From Polynucleobacter sp. 86C-FISCH (lineage in GTDB: Bacteria; Pseudomonadota; Gammaproteobacteria; Burkholderiales; Burkholderiaceae), in NCBI RefSeq assembly GCF_018882415.1, contig NZ_JACVOL010000001.1:1031531-1095530 (forward strand): a DNA stretch of 64,000 nt, read 5' to 3'. Below the pieces are notes generated by a model. The model saw nothing but the letters and a program-made list of their open reading frames with translations, was not told where the DNA came from and did no database searches. The translations under genes were made by a program, and so were the position numbers. Below, in pieces: positions 19,659 to 28,553 of this stretch; the first letter of the stretch is position 1; every line of letters begins with the position of its first letter.

Positions 19659-20432
19659 ATGAAACGAATTCTGCAAACTTTGATGGGCGTCTGCCAAGCA
19701 ACAGTATTGGTTGCCGCCCTCGGCTTTGGTGTTACTGCCAATGCAAGTGAAGGAGGCTTTCCTTTAGACAAAGCCCCTGATCGCGTAAGTAGCAATGCCT
19801 CATTACAAAACGGCGCAAAGATTTTTGTGAACTATTGCTTAAATTGCCATTCAGCAACCAGCATGCGTTACAACCGCTTGCGTGATATCGGCTTGACTGA
19901 CCAGCAAATTAAAGACAATTTGATTTTGACGGACGCTAAGGTTGGCGATTTAATGACCATTTCCATGACGCCTAAAGAAGGTAAAGCATGGTTTGGCAAG
20001 ACTCCACCAGATTTATCTGTTGAAGCTCGTGCACGTGGTATTGATTGGCTTTACACCTACTTCCGTACTTTCTACAAAGATGACACTACCCAAACTGGGT
20101 GGAACAATTTGGTATATCCAAACGTTGGTATGCCACATGTTCTCTGGCAATTACAAGGTGAGCGTGCTGCGAAGTTTGAGGAGCGTAAAGATCCTCATGA
20201 CGAAAGCAGAATGGAGAAAGTATTTGTAGGCTTTGAACAGTTAACACCAGGCACCATGAAGTCGCAGGAGTACGACGACAATATGGCCGACTTGGTTGCC
20301 TTCATGTCATGGATGGCTGAGCCAGTCCAGTTAGAGCGCAAACGCCTTGGCGTCATCGTGCTCTTGTTCTTGGCAATCTTCACAATCTTGGCTTGGCGCT
20401 TGAACAAAGCTTATTGGAAAGATATTCATTAA
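19659..20432 (+). CDS. petC: Cytochrome c1 subunit of the bc1 complex
   Basis: Cytochrome c1 passes electrons from the Rieske protein to soluble cytochrome c. The start at 19659 (MKRILQTLMGV) gives a 257-residue protein with a signal peptide ending near TANASEG. Covalent heme attachment is at CLNCH, with the axial methionine probably in NVGMPHVLW. A C-terminal membrane anchor (VIVLLFLAIFTILAW) holds it in the inner membrane. The frame is open further upstream into petB, but the signal peptide fixes this start. Last gene of petABC. Confidence 0.96.
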   Translation: MKRILQTLMGVCQATVLVAALGFGVTANASEGGFPLDKAPDRVSSNASLQNGAKIFVNYCLNCHSATSMRYNRLRDIGLTDQQIKDNLILTDAKVGDLMTISMTPKEGKAWFGKTPPDLSVEARARGIDWLYTYFRTFYKDDTTQTGWNNLVYPNVGMPHVLWQLQGERAAKFEERKDPHDESRMEKVFVGFEQLTPGTMKSQEYDDNMADLVAFMSWMAEPVQLERKRLGVIVLLFLAIFTILAWRLNKAYWKDIH

Positions 20433-20441
20433 TTGAATGTG

Positions 20442-20461
20442 ATAGACCCTTCGGGGTCTAT
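20442..20461 (+). other. UUCG-capped hairpin after petC
   Basis: An 8-base perfect stem (ATAGACCC and GGGTCTAT) closed by a TTCG tetraloop begins 9 bases after the petC stop. There is no T-run, so it may protect the 3' end or slow transcription before sspA and not be a full terminator. Confidence 0.5.
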
Positions 20462-20527
20462 TAGCGACAAGATTTAACGCTGTTGTGCGTTTGTTGTATT
20501 GAAGTAGAAATTTAAGGAAATAAATTT

Positions 20528-21139
20528 ATGATGGTGTTGTACTCGGGTACTAACTGCCCATTCTCGCAACGCTGCCGTTTGGTGCTTTTTGAAAAAGGCA
20601 TGGATTTTGAAATCCGCGATGTTGACTTGTTTAATAAGCCAGAAGACATCTCTGTAATGAACCCATATGGCCAAGTTCCTATCTTGGTTGAGCGCGATTT
20701 AATTTTGTATGAATCAAACATCATCAATGAATATATTGATGAGCGTTTTCCTCATCCGCAATTGATGCCGCCTGATCCTGTTGCACGTGCACGTGCTCGC
20801 CTCTTCCTCTTTAATTTTGAGAAGGAGCTATTTGTGCATGTGGCTGCTTTGGAGAACGAAAAAGGTAAGGCTGCTGAGAAAGTTCATGAAAAAGCGCGTT
20901 TAGCGATTCGTGATCGTTTAACTCAACTTGCACCTATTTTTGTAAAAAACAAGTACATGTTGGGTGATGAGTTCTCAATGCTAGACGTTGCAATTGCGCC
21001 TTTGTTATGGCGTCTTGAGCACTATGGCATCGATCTTTCTCGTAATGCTGCTGCTCTCTTGAAATACGCTGAGCGTATTTTCAGCAGGCCTGCATACATT
21101 GAAGCTTTGACTCCTTCTGAGAAGGTAATGCGCCGCTAA
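20528..21139 (+). CDS. sspA: Stringent starvation protein A (glutathione S-transferase fold)
   Basis: SspA binds RNA polymerase in other proteobacteria and adjusts transcription under starvation and acid stress. The 203-residue protein has a thioredoxin-like N-terminal domain (YSGTNCPFSQRCRLVLFEKG) and an all-helical GST C-terminal domain. The block NPYGQVPILVERDLILYES matches SspA. It lies between petC and sspB, the standard Burkholderiales order. Confidence 0.93.
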   Translation: MMVLYSGTNCPFSQRCRLVLFEKGMDFEIRDVDLFNKPEDISVMNPYGQVPILVERDLILYESNIINEYIDERFPHPQLMPPDPVARARARLFLFNFEKELFVHVAALENEKGKAAEKVHEKARLAIRDRLTQLAPIFVKNKYMLGDEFSMLDVAIAPLLWRLEHYGIDLSRNAAALLKYAERIFSRPAYIEALTPSEKVMRR

Positions 21140-21168
21140 GCAGTTTCAGCGGTTCATTAACAGTCAGT

Positions 21169-21576
21169 ATGTCTGACGTCCCAAGCAATAAACCCTATTT
21201 AATCCGTGCTCTACATCAGTGGTGCACGGATTTTGGTTTTACACCCTTCATCGCTGTATTTGTTGATGCTAGGGTGGAAGTGCCGATGGAGTTTGTGAAG
21301 AATGATGAGATCGTTCTGAATCTCTCCTTAGAGGCCTGTCACCAGCTGCAGATGGAAAACGACTGGATCAGTTTCCAGGCGCGATTTGGTGGGGTTCCAC
21401 GGAAGATCCTGGTACCCGTCAGTCATGTATTGGCAATCTACGCCAGGGAGAATGGACAGGGGATGTCTTTCCCATTTGACCCAGCTCAGGCCAGAGATTT
21501 ACATATCGCAGATTCTGATGATGGGGCCCCAGAAAAGCCTAAATCGACAAGACCTTCCTTGAAGATTGTGAAATAG
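21169..21576 (+). CDS. sspB: ClpXP protease specificity-enhancing factor SspB
   Basis: SspB is an adaptor that binds ssrA-tagged proteins and delivers them to ClpXP. The 135-residue protein has the N-terminal SspB fold (KPYLIRALHQWCTDFGFTPF, then VPVSHVLAIYARENGQGMSF) and an acidic, flexible C-terminal tail ending RPSLKIVK, which resembles the short ClpX-binding tail of characterised SspB proteins. It is 29 bases after sspA and probably co-transcribed with it. Confidence 0.93.
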   Translation: MSDVPSNKPYLIRALHQWCTDFGFTPFIAVFVDARVEVPMEFVKNDEIVLNLSLEACHQLQMENDWISFQARFGGVPRKILVPVSHVLAIYARENGQGMSFPFDPAQARDLHIADSDDGAPEKPKSTRPSLKIVK

Positions 21577-21594
21577 GCTAAAATATATCCCGTT

Positions 21595-21670
21595 GCCCCT
21601 TTAGCTCATCTGGTAGAGCAACTGATTTGTAATCAGTAGGTGGTCTGTTCGAGTCGGACAAGGGGCACCA
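21595..21670 (+). tRNA. tRNA-Thr (anticodon TGT)
   Basis: A 76-base cloverleaf can be folded: acceptor GCCCCTT with AAGGGGC, D-loop AGCTCATCTGGTAGAGCA, anticodon arm CTGATTTGTAATCAG with TGT in the loop, T-arm with TTCGAGT, discriminator A and an encoded CCA end. The anticodon reads ACA threonine codons. It follows sspB by 18 bases. Confidence 0.96.
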
Positions 21671-21682
21671 AAAATACAAAAA

Positions 21683-21714
21683 GGATTTACAGCCTACCGC
21701 TGTAAATCCTTTTT
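21683..21714 (+). terminator. Rho-independent terminator after tRNA-Thr
   Basis: A perfect 10-base stem (GGATTTACAG and CTGTAAATCC) with a 7-base loop is followed by five T residues, 12 bases after the tRNA end. It closes the sspA-sspB-tRNA unit. Confidence 0.92.
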
Positions 21715-21794
21715 CATTTGTATAGATAAATAATTCTATTACTAGTGATTGCAGTTCGCCACCAATTGATCTTAGATCAAAAAGAATGCGACCC

Positions 21795-23732
21795 CTACCA
21801 TTTATATTTATCGGAAAAAAATAGAGAGCCCTTAGTTGTTAGGTGCTGATAGTCTCTATATGTCCATTCCTGGTTTCCGTTAATAGGAAAGTTTCCATTT
21901 ACAAACTCTCTGGTATCAAATACCTTGATTGCCGTTTCTTTTCTCAGGCGATCAATTGTTTCATCATACTTCGTAAAGTTATCTTGGAATTGAATGTTCT
22001 TTTCCGAGCAGCCTGTATCAATTTTTAAAAGATTGGCATAGAAACATTGTTTGATATGCGTGCCGGTGTTGATTGTGAGATTTGGTAAGTCATAGATAAG
22101 AACAACCTCTTTGCCGGATGCAGATAGCGCATTGACCGTTTTCACAAGGGAGTCAGTAAGGAGTGCTTGCTCACTCGAGCTATCCAGTTTTCCGCTGAGA
22201 TCAACGAGTTTGGCGGTTGGCAAAGCATATTCATTATGGTGATAGGCAAGAAAAACAGTTTTAATGTCTTTGTCTTTTAAAACGTACTCAAAGATGGGCT
22301 GCATTTTTTTGTAACAGTTTAGGTAGCCATTCGGCCCCACTTCGGCTCGATCAAGGCCCATGAATGGACCGCATGCACCATAGCCCAGATTAATTAGATT
22401 GCCATGGCGAGATTTATAAAACTCACTTAAACCTTTGAAGAAATGGTTGGCATGAGAATCTCCAATAATGGCTGCAGTGGGCTTATTGGATTCATCCGAC
22501 AAAACGCAATACTGCTCACTAGGGTATTTCGCCTTACAAGTCTCTGTATTGTTCTCAGAAGGACTCCATTGAAGGCTAGCAATATCTTTTTCGATTTGGG
22601 GAAAGCGAGAGGAAACTCCATTGAGTTTAAAAATCGCCAAGCCCATTAATCCAACAGCAATCAATCCAAGCGCAAGTTTAATTGGACCAATGATTGGATT
22701 TATTCTGTGGCGTATAGGCCTCTCGATGAACTGATAAGTGCCCCAGGCTAATACGATCGATATAACAATCAACCCGCCCAGTAAAAATTCTGGGGGATGG
22801 GGGCCGTAAAAAATTCTGGCAAATGAAAATAGTGGCCAGTGCCACAAGTACAAGGGAAAGCTAATCAATCCAATCCAAACCAGAAATTTCTTGGAGAGAA
22901 TGTTTCTATTAACCCACGCTTCTGGTCCAGAGAGAATAAGGAGAAAGGCGCCTAGAGTAGGCATGAGTGCCCACCAGCCTGGGAACTGGCGGGATTTGTT
23001 GAGTAACGCCAGTCCAGCAACGATCAGTGCGAAGCCGATGATAGATAGTGCTGTGGGACTGATAAAGCGAAGCTTGAATGAGTCTGACTGGAGACTCAAC
23101 CTATAAGCTAAAAAAGCACCAAGCAGAAGCTCCCAGAATCGGGTTAAAGGGTTGTAAAAAACGGCAATAGATTCTTTTTGGATAAGAAAAATATTGCACA
23201 GAAAGCTTGATATAAAAATCAATACTATGGCTTTCAGAATCCAGGTTTTTCTGAGTTTCCATAGAAGCCATATTGCTACTGGCCAAAAAAGATAAAACTG
23301 TTCTTCAATGCTTAGGGACCATAGGTGAAGCAGTGGCTTGGTTTCTGCTGCGGTATCAAAGTAACCACTTTCTCTCCATAGTAAAAAATTGGAGATAAAT
23401 ATGGCGCCCCGCCACGTATGATTTCCCAGAGATTGGAAGTCATCCGATAGAAGGGTAAACCAAGCGATTGCAAGGGTACATAAAAGAACAAGAATCAGTG
23501 CCGGAAAGATTCTTTTGATGCGTTTGGTATAAAAATCTTTAAAGCTAAAATTCTGATTTGAAACTCCATCCAGGATGATGGAGCTAATTAAAAATCCCGA
23601 AATTACAAAAAATATATCCACCCCAATAAACCCGCCGGGAAAAATTTCTGGGAAAGCATGAAAGAGTACGACCGGAATGATTGCGAGGGCACGCAGCCCA
23701 TCAATGTCCGGTCTATATGTGGATGATTTCAA
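21795..23732 (-). CDS. Acyltransferase 3 family protein with C-terminal SGNH domain (OafA-like)
   Basis: This 645-residue inner-membrane protein probably O-acetylates an extracytoplasmic polysaccharide such as O-antigen or capsule. The first 370 residues form about ten membrane helices of the acyltransferase 3 family, with RPDIDGLRALAIIPVVLFH at the start and FFVISGFLIS. The periplasmic C-terminal half is an SGNH domain with GDSHANH and the late DYQHLT block carrying the Asp-His pair. The start codon is TTG at 23732. It stands on the minus strand just beyond the tRNA-Thr terminator, with no polysaccharide genes nearby, so the acceptor is unknown. Confidence 0.88.
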   Translation of the reverse strand: MKSSTYRPDIDGLRALAIIPVVLFHAFPEIFPGGFIGVDIFFVISGFLISSIILDGVSNQNFSFKDFYTKRIKRIFPALILVLLCTLAIAWFTLLSDDFQSLGNHTWRGAIFISNFLLWRESGYFDTAAETKPLLHLWSLSIEEQFYLFWPVAIWLLWKLRKTWILKAIVLIFISSFLCNIFLIQKESIAVFYNPLTRFWELLLGAFLAYRLSLQSDSFKLRFISPTALSIIGFALIVAGLALLNKSRQFPGWWALMPTLGAFLLILSGPEAWVNRNILSKKFLVWIGLISFPLYLWHWPLFSFARIFYGPHPPEFLLGGLIVISIVLAWGTYQFIERPIRHRINPIIGPIKLALGLIAVGLMGLAIFKLNGVSSRFPQIEKDIASLQWSPSENNTETCKAKYPSEQYCVLSDESNKPTAAIIGDSHANHFFKGLSEFYKSRHGNLINLGYGACGPFMGLDRAEVGPNGYLNCYKKMQPIFEYVLKDKDIKTVFLAYHHNEYALPTAKLVDLSGKLDSSSEQALLTDSLVKTVNALSASGKEVVLIYDLPNLTINTGTHIKQCFYANLLKIDTGCSEKNIQFQDNFTKYDETIDRLRKETAIKVFDTREFVNGNFPINGNQEWTYRDYQHLTTKGSLFFSDKYKW

Positions 23733-23765
23733 TCTAATATCTATAAGGTACGGGTAAATTGAATT

Positions 23766-25070
23766 CTACTTTGCCAATTGCACATCTCTAGTTTCGGGTA
23801 AATGCATTAAGGCTAGTATGCTGGCTGCCCCAAGAAAAATAGTTGGATACAAAAGGCCTGCAAGATCATTGCCCCATTGTTGATTGAGCCACGTAACAAT
23901 GAGGGGCAGTAATCCCCCAATCCAGCCTGCTGCTAAGTTATGCGGAAAAGTGGCGGCGCTATTTCTGGTTTTGGCGGGAAACAGTTCGGCAAGCAGGGCA
24001 GTCTGGGGACCAACTACCAATGCAAGGATAAATGAGAGGCCAGTTAGCACTGCGCCAACTAGGCTTATATTTCCTTGCTCAGCAAGGTATTGCATCAACT
24101 GAAATGCGGGGTAGATGAATAGGGCGCCCAAGGTAAGGCCGCCAACTACTACAGGTTTACGGCCAATCTTGTCTGATAGCCAGCCTGAAAAGATGGTGAA
24201 GGGAAATAAGACCGCAGTTGCATAAATGCTGAGGAGATCAACTATCTCCGGCGCTAGCTTTACAGATGTTTTTAAAAAGATCGCCGTGTAAACCTGAACG
24301 CAAAAGAATAGAACGGCGCCACCAGATGAGATGCAGAAAAAAAGCAAAAACATTCTTTTGCGGGTTTGGGGGTCGCGAAAATTGGTGATGAATGGATTCT
24401 CGGCATGCTGCTTATTTTTGATTAACTCCAAAAAGATGGGCGTTTCTTCAAGAGCCATACGAGCTTTAAAGGCGATCATCAGTAAAACAATGGAAACCCA
24501 GAATGGCACGCGCCAACCCCAGGCCTGAAATTCTTCTGGAGTTAAGTAGCTTCTGAGTACAGCAATTTGCAATGTTGAAAATAGGATTCCTAACGGCCCC
24601 ATCAGCTGTAAAAAACTAGTCTTAAATCCTCTACGTTCATTGCCTGCGTGTTCGGTGAGGTAGATAGCGCTACCGCCAATCTCTCCGCCCGCAGAAAGGC
24701 CTTGAAGTAGGCGCAGGCTGACTAGCAAGATAGGGGCCCAAATGCCTGCTTGAGCATACGTAGGTAAAAAGCCCACGCTAACAGTGGCAATACCCATCAA
24801 AGCAATGGTGATCATAAATACTGGCTTTCGGCCAATGCGATCGCCCATAGAGCCAAATAACGCTGCTCCAATGGGTCTGACTACCATTCCCACTCCAAAG
24901 GTCGCTAAGCTCGCCAAAAGGGCTGCATTCGGGTCTGTGGACGGAAAGAATAGAGGCGCAAAAATGACTGCTAGAGTGGCGAAAGTTAAAAAGTCATACC
25001 ACTCTAAAAAGGTGCCAAAGCAGGCTGCAATTGCTACTTTTCGATAGGAATGGGAATTCTGAATTTGCAT
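23766..25070 (-). CDS. MFS transporter, metabolite:H+ symporter (MHS) family
   Basis: A 434-residue, twelve-helix secondary transporter. The N-terminus FGTFLEWYDFLTFATLAVIF and the loop GDRIGRKPVFMITIALMG are hallmarks of the MHS family, which includes ProP, KgtP and ShiA; the second half repeats the loop as SDKIGRKPVVVGG. Substrates in this family are organic acids, proline/betaine or shikimate, and the sequence does not let me choose. It lies 33 bases upstream of the acyltransferase gene on the same strand, so they may share a transcript, though their functions look unrelated. Confidence 0.88.
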   Translation of the reverse strand: MQIQNSHSYRKVAIAACFGTFLEWYDFLTFATLAVIFAPLFFPSTDPNAALLASLATFGVGMVVRPIGAALFGSMGDRIGRKPVFMITIALMGIATVSVGFLPTYAQAGIWAPILLVSLRLLQGLSAGGEIGGSAIYLTEHAGNERRGFKTSFLQLMGPLGILFSTLQIAVLRSYLTPEEFQAWGWRVPFWVSIVLLMIAFKARMALEETPIFLELIKNKQHAENPFITNFRDPQTRKRMFLLFFCISSGGAVLFFCVQVYTAIFLKTSVKLAPEIVDLLSIYATAVLFPFTIFSGWLSDKIGRKPVVVGGLTLGALFIYPAFQLMQYLAEQGNISLVGAVLTGLSFILALVVGPQTALLAELFPAKTRNSAATFPHNLAAGWIGGLLPLIVTWLNQQWGNDLAGLLYPTIFLGAASILALMHLPETRDVQLAK

Positions 25071-25111
25071 TAAGTTATTGATTTAATTAGGTTTATATCT
25101 AAATAGCGATA

Positions 25112-25134
25112 TATTTGTTGCAGAGCAGCAAATA
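25112..25134. promoter_or_regulatory. 23-base TGC/GCA dyad between the transporter and phasin genes; PhaR-type operator candidate
   Basis: TATTTGTTGC-AGA-GCAGCAAATA has 10-base arms with one mismatch. The core TTGC-N3-GCAG is close to the CTGC-N3-GCAG element reported for the Paracoccus PHA repressor PhaR. It lies 122 bases before the phasin start and 42 bases before the divergent transporter start. A TGC-rich half-like sequence, TGCAGTGCA, lies closer to the phasin near 25174. Confidence 0.5.
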
Positions 25135-25256
25135 CTTCTTGATTTGTCATTTTCATTCAGTTACAGTTTCATGGTGCAGTGCAATATTTAAGGCATCTGA
25201 AATCTCCTTAAATGCACTTAATTGACAGTTGTACCACTTAATTTCTGGAGAAATAC

Positions 25257-25841
25257 ATGAACCAAGATCAAATCACCGCTAAATTGTCCCAAATTAACAG
25301 CAAAGGCCTTGAGGCTACATTTTCTTTGAGCGAAGCTGCTTTGGAAAATGCTCAGAAATTGGCTGAGTTGAACTATGCCGCTTCTAAAGACGCATTAGTT
25401 AATACACAAGACAGCATTCAGCAAGTTTTGACTGCAAAAGATCCAAAGCAAGTTACTGAAATCTTCACTGCCGATTCTTTGCAAGCTGCTGGCAATCAAG
25501 CTGTTGCTTACCAAAAGAAAGTAAGCAAAGTATTGCGTGATAGCAATAAAGAGTTCGTAAATGTTGTTGATGCAAGCATCGACCAATTGCAAGATGGTTT
25601 CCAAGATTGGATCAACACAGTTGCTGCTAATGCACCTGCAGGTTCTGATACTTTCTTGTCTTCATTCAAAACTGTATACGGTAGTGCATTGCAAGGTTTT
25701 GAACAGTTCCGCGCTGCTAGCAAAGAGGCTTTTGCTACTGCAGAGAAAACTGCTGATCAAGCAATCGAAACTGTACAAGGCCAAATTGCTCAAGTTAAAA
25801 AATCTGCTACTCCTGCATCACGTAGCCGTAAAGCTGCTTAA
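25257..25841 (+). CDS. phaP: Phasin family protein (polyhydroxyalkanoate granule-associated)
   Basis: Phasins coat polyhydroxyalkanoate storage granules. The 194-residue protein is Ala/Gln/Lys-rich, almost wholly helical, without signal peptide or membrane segment, and carries the phasin_2-type pattern with KLAELNYAASKDAL and FTADSLQAAGNQAVAYQKK. The tail ends TPASRSRKAA, basic and disordered. A good ribosome site (GGAG) precedes the ATG and codons are biased, suggesting high expression. It is monocistronic with a strong terminator. PHA synthase genes are not in the window. Confidence 0.9.
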   Translation: MNQDQITAKLSQINSKGLEATFSLSEAALENAQKLAELNYAASKDALVNTQDSIQQVLTAKDPKQVTEIFTADSLQAAGNQAVAYQKKVSKVLRDSNKEFVNVVDASIDQLQDGFQDWINTVAANAPAGSDTFLSSFKTVYGSALQGFEQFRAASKEAFATAEKTADQAIETVQGQIAQVKKSATPASRSRKAA

Positions 25842-25883
25842 TTTAGAGCTTATACAGAACTAGATTTAGTAATAAGCCTTAAG

Positions 25884-25921
25884 AAAAAACCCCGCTTAGT
25901 GCAAACTAGGCGGGGTTTTTG
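25884..25921. terminator. Strong terminator after the phasin gene, probably bidirectional
   Basis: A 10-base stem (CCCCGCTTAG and CTAGGCGGGG, one G:T pair) with a 6-base loop is flanked by six A and five T residues. It separates the convergent phasin and rmuC genes. Confidence 0.93.
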
Positions 25922-25965
25922 TTTATCTAAGTCTTTTGAATATTCACTAAGACAGATAACTGGAA

Positions 25966-27240
25966 TTACTCAAAGTCTGAAGATGATTCAATTAGTGGCG
26001 AAGCCAGGCTCTTACTGGGTTTGACGCCTAGTTCACGAACTTTTTCAGCGGAGCGAATAAGGTTGCCCTTACCAGTTTTTAGTTTATTAAACGCATCGTG
26101 ATAACTTGTTTGCGCTTGATCTAATCGTTGACCTAGCTTCTCTAAGTCATCTACAAAGCCAACAAATTTGTCGTAAAGATTGCCGCACTGTTTTGCGATC
26201 TCCAATGCATTGCGATTTTGATGATCTTGTCGCCAGAGATGAGCAACCGTTCTAAGTGTCGCCATTAAAGTGCTTGGGCAAACTAAAACTATATTCTTGG
26301 CTAGTGCCTCTTGATATAGGTTGGGTGCAGTCTTCAACGCGAGCAAGAATGCAGGCTCTATCGGTACAAACATTAAAACGAAATCCACTGAGCCTACCCC
26401 ATAGAGGGAGCTGTAGTTCTTTCCAGAAAGGCCTTGAATGTGTTGGCGCAGAGACTGAATATGCGCGGCCAGTTCTTGCTCGGCTGTTGCAGGGTCTGTG
26501 GTTTCGGCGTGTCTGGCATAGGCTGTAATCGATACTTTGCTGTCAACTACCAGGCTTCTACCCTCAGGCAGCTTGATAACAACGTCCGGCTGCAGGCGAG
26601 AGCCATCGCTTTGTGTATGGCTATCCTGAACTAAGTACTCTTCGCCCTTACGCAGGCCAGAGGATTCTAGAATTGATTCCAGGACTAACTCACCCCAATT
26701 GCCTTGCACCTTAGAGTCGCCCTTTAATGCTTGAGTTAAGGAGCGTGTTTCATCTGACATACGTAGATTCAGATTGGCTAAGCGCTCAATTTCACTTTTC
26801 AGAGCATGGCGCTCGCGAGCTTCATTGCCATAAGAGTTACTTACTTGCTCTTTAAATTCAGTGAGCTTAGTTTGTAAAGGCTTAAGAAGGGCATCTAGGC
26901 TTGCTGCATTTTGTTCGGTAAAGCGCTTGGATTTATCTTCCAAGATTTCATTGGCTAAATTTTTAAACTGATTTGTCAGTGCTTCTTTTGCTTCGTTGAG
27001 TGACTCAATTCTGCCTAAGCCCTGTTTGCGCTCTGAATCTAACTCAGCCTCAAGTCGAATTGCATTTTGCAATGCTTGATCACGTTCGATGCGAAGGTTT
27101 TGGGTTAGTGCAATCTCGGTCTGGGCCTGGAGCTCAACGCGAGCAAGGGCGGAACGTAAGTTAAGCGCATAAACTAAAAGGCCTGCACATAATCCTAATG
27201 GCAGGCCAAACAGTAGAAGAGAGCTTAAATCAAAACTCAC
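25966..27240 (-). CDS. rmuC: DNA recombination protein RmuC
   Basis: RmuC limits inversions at short repeats in E. coli and has a predicted nuclease-related fold. The 424-residue protein has one N-terminal membrane helix (LLLFGLPLGLCAGLLVYAL), a long coiled coil to about residue 170, then the RmuC domain with GNWGELVLESILESSGLRKG, QPDVVIKLPEGRSLVVDSKV and DFVLMFVPIEPAFLLAL. The likely start is GTG at 27240. It heads no obvious operon; grxD is 29 bases upstream on the same strand. Confidence 0.93.
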   Translation of the reverse strand: MSFDLSSLLLFGLPLGLCAGLLVYALNLRSALARVELQAQTEIALTQNLRIERDQALQNAIRLEAELDSERKQGLGRIESLNEAKEALTNQFKNLANEILEDKSKRFTEQNAASLDALLKPLQTKLTEFKEQVSNSYGNEARERHALKSEIERLANLNLRMSDETRSLTQALKGDSKVQGNWGELVLESILESSGLRKGEEYLVQDSHTQSDGSRLQPDVVIKLPEGRSLVVDSKVSITAYARHAETTDPATAEQELAAHIQSLRQHIQGLSGKNYSSLYGVGSVDFVLMFVPIEPAFLLALKTAPNLYQEALAKNIVLVCPSTLMATLRTVAHLWRQDHQNRNALEIAKQCGNLYDKFVGFVDDLEKLGQRLDQAQTSYHDAFNKLKTGKGNLIRSAEKVRELGVKPSKSLASPLIESSSDFE

Positions 27241-27269
27241 AGCGTCAATAGTCTCTACAAAAAAAGTAA

Positions 27270-27578
27270 TTAAGCTTTAACAAGCTTTTGGAGTTCGCCA
27301 GACTGAAACATTTCAGTCATGATGTCGGAACCACCAATAAATTCACCATTGATATAGAGCTGAGGAATGGTTGGCCAGTTTGCATATTCTTTGATGCCCT
27401 GACGAATGCCAGCGTCTTCGAGAACATTTACAGTGTGGAGTTTTTCTACGCCACTAGCGCGCAAGATATTCACAGCATTTCCAGAAAAGCCGCATTGCGG
27501 AAACTGAGCGGTCCCCTTCATGAACAAAACAACAGGGTGGCTAGTAACGATTTCTTTAATTTGAGCTTGAGTGTCCAT
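27270..27578 (-). CDS. grxD: Monothiol glutaredoxin, Grx4 family
   Basis: Monothiol glutaredoxins bind and transfer [2Fe-2S] clusters with glutathione. The 102-residue protein has the active motif CGFS in TAQFPQCGFSGNAV, the TVNVLED block, WPTIPQLYINGEFIGGSDI with the cis-proline, and a typical C-terminus. It belongs to the hemA-prfA-prmC-grxD group in the usual Burkholderiales order, with about 106 bases between prmC and this gene. Confidence 0.95.
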   Translation of the reverse strand: MDTQAQIKEIVTSHPVVLFMKGTAQFPQCGFSGNAVNILRASGVEKLHTVNVLEDAGIRQGIKEYANWPTIPQLYINGEFIGGSDIMTEMFQSGELQKLVKA

Positions 27579-27684
27579 ACATTCTTTCTAATAAATTTCT
27601 ACTGCAGCAGCCTTATTGCTAAGACAGTTTTAAAACAAGGTTTAGTTGATTTTAAGACTTAATGTGAAAAAAGGTTATTTGGCT

Positions 27685-28527
27685 TTATTTTCTGCCTGAG
27701 GCAATGCGGTAATGCCCACCCAAATCTACATGGGTTTGAATATCCCGCAACCCTGCTAGCTTCATTAGGGATACGACCGCTTCTGATTGGTCAAAACCAT
27801 GTTCTACCGCAATCAAACCATTCGGGTTTAGGTGCGGCTGGGCCCCAAAAATAATGGTTTTAAGGCAGCTAAGTCCTGTGCCATGATCGGTGAGGGCTGA
27901 AAGAGGCTCAAAGCGTAAGTCACCCTGATTTAAGTGTGAATCTTGGGAGGCAATATAAGGTGGGTTACTCAAGATGACGTCAAAAGAGGCGCCAGCTTCA
28001 AGAGCTTCATACCAGCTGCCTTGGAAAAATTGCACACGATCGGCAATCTTCAATTGTTTTGCATTAGTTTCGGCAATCTCCAATGCCTCGGTGGATTGAT
28101 CCGTCGCAGTAACCATGGCTTGAGGCGCTTCATTTGCAATCGCTAAGGCAATCGCGCCTGAGCCTGTGCCGAGATCCAAAATGCTTGCCGGAGTATTTAA
28201 GCGCTTTATTTCTTGCAGGCCAATTTCCACAAGAAGTTCTGTCTCCGGGCGCGGAATCAAAACGCCAGGGGCAACAAAAAGTTCAATGTTGTGAAAACCT
28301 CTTTTACCAATGAGGTAGGCAACTGGTTCACCTTGTAGCCTCTTGGATTCTAGTTTTTTCCAGTCTTCAAGCGCAATGTCATTAAGTTCTAATTCATCGC
28401 GTGATAGTAGGGCGGAGCGTGGAAGCTGGTAATGTTTTTCCAGAACATGCGCCATAAGTACTTTTGCATCAGCAGATGCAAGTGCCGAGTCTCTCAATAG
28501 AGCGCGTAGGCTTAAGTTGGCACTCAC
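27685..28527 (-). CDS. prmC: Release factor glutamine methyltransferase
   Basis: PrmC methylates the glutamine of the GGQ motif in RF1 and RF2. The 280-residue protein has an N-terminal helical domain and a Rossmann-type SAM domain with ILDLGTGSGAIALA and the catalytic NPPY in ILSNPPYIAS. The start is probably GTG at 28527, giving MSANLSLRALL; there is no Met in frame before residue 25 and no clear ribosome site, but it sits 26 bases after prfA, its substrate gene. Confidence 0.95.
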   Translation of the reverse strand: MSANLSLRALLRDSALASADAKVLMAHVLEKHYQLPRSALLSRDELELNDIALEDWKKLESKRLQGEPVAYLIGKRGFHNIELFVAPGVLIPRPETELLVEIGLQEIKRLNTPASILDLGTGSGAIALAIANEAPQAMVTATDQSTEALEIAETNAKQLKIADRVQFFQGSWYEALEAGASFDVILSNPPYIASQDSHLNQGDLRFEPLSALTDHGTGLSCLKTIIFGAQPHLNPNGLIAVEHGFDQSEAVVSLMKLAGLRDIQTHVDLGGHYRIASGRK

Positions 28528-28553
28528 AGTTTCGATGATCGCTGCTTGATGAC

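Noticed and set aside
21766..21780. TTGATC-TTA-GATCAA inverted repeat beyond the acyltransferase stop
   Set aside because: Short, AT-rich, at the 3' end of a gene and without T-run; could be chance.
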